Shown: positions 62,872 through 64,000 of the stretch, piece after piece
Position numbering within the stretch: the stretch's first letter is position 1
Layout: every line of letters begins with the position of its first letter
Origin: Marinobacter sediminum
GTDB taxonomy: Bacteria; Pseudomonadota; Gammaproteobacteria; Pseudomonadales; Oleiphilaceae
Direction: 5' to 3'
DNA length: 64,000 nt
Assembly: GCF_023657445.1 (NCBI RefSeq)
Contig: NZ_JAGTWY010000001.1
Location: forward strand, 868,001-932,000
Program-made: the position numbers and the translations under genes
The notes under the pieces: generated by a model
The model's database searches: none
Told to the model about the DNA's origin: nothing
What the model saw: the letters and a program-made list of their open reading frames with translations, nothing else

Positions 62872-64000
62872 CTACTCGAAATAGACTGAGCCCTGATTGT
62901 ACAGGGTAGATAAGAGACCAAGGAGAGTCTCATCTTTCGCAAAAGATTCCAGGGCAGTCATGTCAATCCGAGCATTGGCGCATAGTAGCGGTGCCAACGG
63001 TCTTGCATCCCCCTTGAGCAGATACTGTTCGCCATCCACGAAAAGAGCTGTTTCATCACCAAGTTCATGGTAGGCAAACCGGGAGCCTTCATTCCAGCGC
63101 AGCTGTTCGCCTGCGCGAAGGGCAACGTCGAAGTCTTCCGGCGATGCCGGTTCCTCGGCCGGGACAACAATGTCCATGCTCTTGGGGGCGGTGGCATACT
63201 GACCGAACCAGAGAGACAGTTGACGTCGGTTGCCCGTTTTTTCGCGAATGATGCTGTCCAGTCTGTCGATGACTTCCGGTTGGATGGTTCCGGGGTTGTC
63301 CTGGATCTTCAGGTCCGGGTCTGTGAGGTGGTCCGCTGCATCGGACTGACCGCAAAGAAAATCTGTGAAACCGGTCAGAAGGTCGTCGATGGTCGGCGCC
63401 CGGAATCCCACGGAAAGGGTTATACAGTCGTCTTCTGCGATACCGTGGTGGCCGACGCCCGGCGGTAGATACAGCATGTCACCCGGTTCCAGAGTGACTG
63501 TTTCCTGGCCCTCCCAGCTGCTCAGTATCCTGAGTGGGGTGCCTTCAACCCGGGGTGAGGTGTGGTCGCATTGACCGCCGAAGGTCCAGCGCCGATGGCC
63601 CTGTGCCTGGAGCAGGAACACATCGTATTGATCGAAGTGTGGCCCGACACTACCTCCCTTTGGGGCATAGCTGGCCATGATGTCATCCAGACGCCAGTTG
63701 GGTATGAACCGGAAGTGCTCCAGCAGATCGGCGATGTCGGGAACCCAGTGGTCCAGACCCTGAACCAGAAGCGTCCAGTCATGTTCCGGAAGCTGGCTGA
63801 ACCTGTCCGGTGTGAAGGGGCCGTTGTGCAGTTGCCAGGGCTTGCCATCGTCATCCTCAATGACAATTCGGGACTCGACGCCTTCTTCACAGGCCAGACC
63901 TGCCAGCTCATCGGCGCTCACAGGGCATTGGAATCCCGGAAACGCCTGACGGATCACCAGCGGCTTCTTCTGCCAGTAGTCACGCAGAAATTCAGAGGGT
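62872..64000 (-). CDS. roxA: Ribosomal protein L16 arginine hydroxylase, 5' end missing
   Basis: A JmjC/cupin dioxygenase of the RoxA (YcfD) family, which hydroxylates an arginine of ribosomal protein L16 with 2-oxoglutarate and Fe(II). Visible ligands: VGPHFDQYDVF (His and Asp) and GVGHHGI (His). SADELAGLACEEGVESR, WRLDDIMASYAP and LEPGDMLYLPPGVGH all match YcfD. The frame continues unbroken to the right edge (upstream codons read FLRDYWQKKPLVIRQAF, also YcfD-like), so the first 20 or so residues lie outside. GNAT gene follows downstream. Confidence 0.93.
   Translation of the reverse strand, partial: PSEFLRDYWQKKPLVIRQAFPGFQCPVSADELAGLACEEGVESRIVIEDDDGKPWQLHNGPFTPDRFSQLPEHDWTLLVQGLDHWVPDIADLLEHFRFIPNWRLDDIMASYAPKGGSVGPHFDQYDVFLLQAQGHRRWTFGGQCDHTSPRVEGTPLRILSSWEGQETVTLEPGDMLYLPPGVGHHGIAEDDCITLSVGFRAPTIDDLLTGFTDFLCGQSDAADHLTDPDLKIQDNPGTIQPEVIDRLDSIIREKTGNRRQLSLWFGQYATAPKSMDIVVPAEEPASPEDFDVALRAGEQLRWNEGSRFAYHELGDETALFVDGEQYLLKGDARPLAPLLCANARIDMTALESFAKDETLLGLLSTLYNQGSVYFE

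Noticed and set aside
1..64000. Prophage, transposon, CRISPR array, tRNA or restriction/defence genes
   Set aside because: No integrase, transposase, repeat-spacer pattern, tRNA-like cloverleaf or defence domain was found; gene order and codon use look uniform.

Overview
The window reads as chromosomal DNA from a marine gammaproteobacterium. Gene content and protein character resemble Marinobacter or a close relative such as the Pseudomonas/Hahella group. This is inferred from the Entner-Doudoroff cluster, a class I PHA synthase, the ccoNOQP-GHIS block, EpmC, RlmM, TtcA and TusA; no rRNA is present to confirm it. The DNA is tightly packed, with 59 protein genes supported, two of them cut by the window edges. 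I saw no tRNA, rRNA, insertion sequence, phage gene or CRISPR array.

Layout. (1) 1-8145: central carbon metabolism. zwf (5' end missing), pgl and eda run rightward; pyk and gap run leftward; edd and glk diverge from gap. Together they form an almost complete Entner-Doudoroff route from glucose to pyruvate. (2) 8186-15754: a nitroreductase, an Fe-S type uracil-DNA glycosylase-like protein, glpR-glpD with recognisable GlpR operators, an orphan periplasmic binding protein, an O6-alkylguanine methyltransferase and a sodium/solute symporter. (3) 15851-18576: PHA synthase and phasin, with a DksA/TraR-type zinc finger protein divergent from them. (4) 18606-26958: a MacB-like ABC ATPase, a large FtsX-type permease and an HlyD-type adaptor, then an amidohydrolase, a YjdF-like membrane protein and a DASS carboxylate transporter. 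(5) 27177-31826: a four-gene envelope operon made of a C39 peptidase, a beta-barrel, a FadL-like barrel and a MalM-like lipoprotein. This is the least understood unit here. (6) 31837-35240: polysaccharide deacetylase, DnaJ-related protein, TetR regulator and ttcA.

(7) 35287-43964: the complete cbb3 oxidase structural operon ccoNOQP, followed by the assembly genes ccoGHIS and a DsbD_2/TauE-type membrane protein. An FNR/Anr-like box lies upstream of ccoN. (8) 44185-53613: alpha/beta hydrolase, diguanylate cyclase, rlmM, an antibiotic-monooxygenase-type protein, tusA, dsbD, epmC, an RhlB-like helicase and pdxB. (9) 53670-64000: htpX, a hypothetical gene, alaA, glutathione peroxidase with an OhrR-type regulator, a hybrid sensor kinase with a membrane-anchored hypothetical partner, a LysR regulator, a GNAT fusion protein and roxA (cut by the right edge).

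The genes describe an aerobic to microaerobic heterotroph that breaks down sugars by the Entner-Doudoroff route, uses glycerol 3-phosphate, stores carbon as polyhydroxyalkanoate and respires through a high-affinity oxidase. Most of the window is ordinary core genome. The most interesting candidates are the C39 peptidase/barrel/lipoprotein operon, the gpx-ohrR pair and the four-cysteine glycosylase-like protein.
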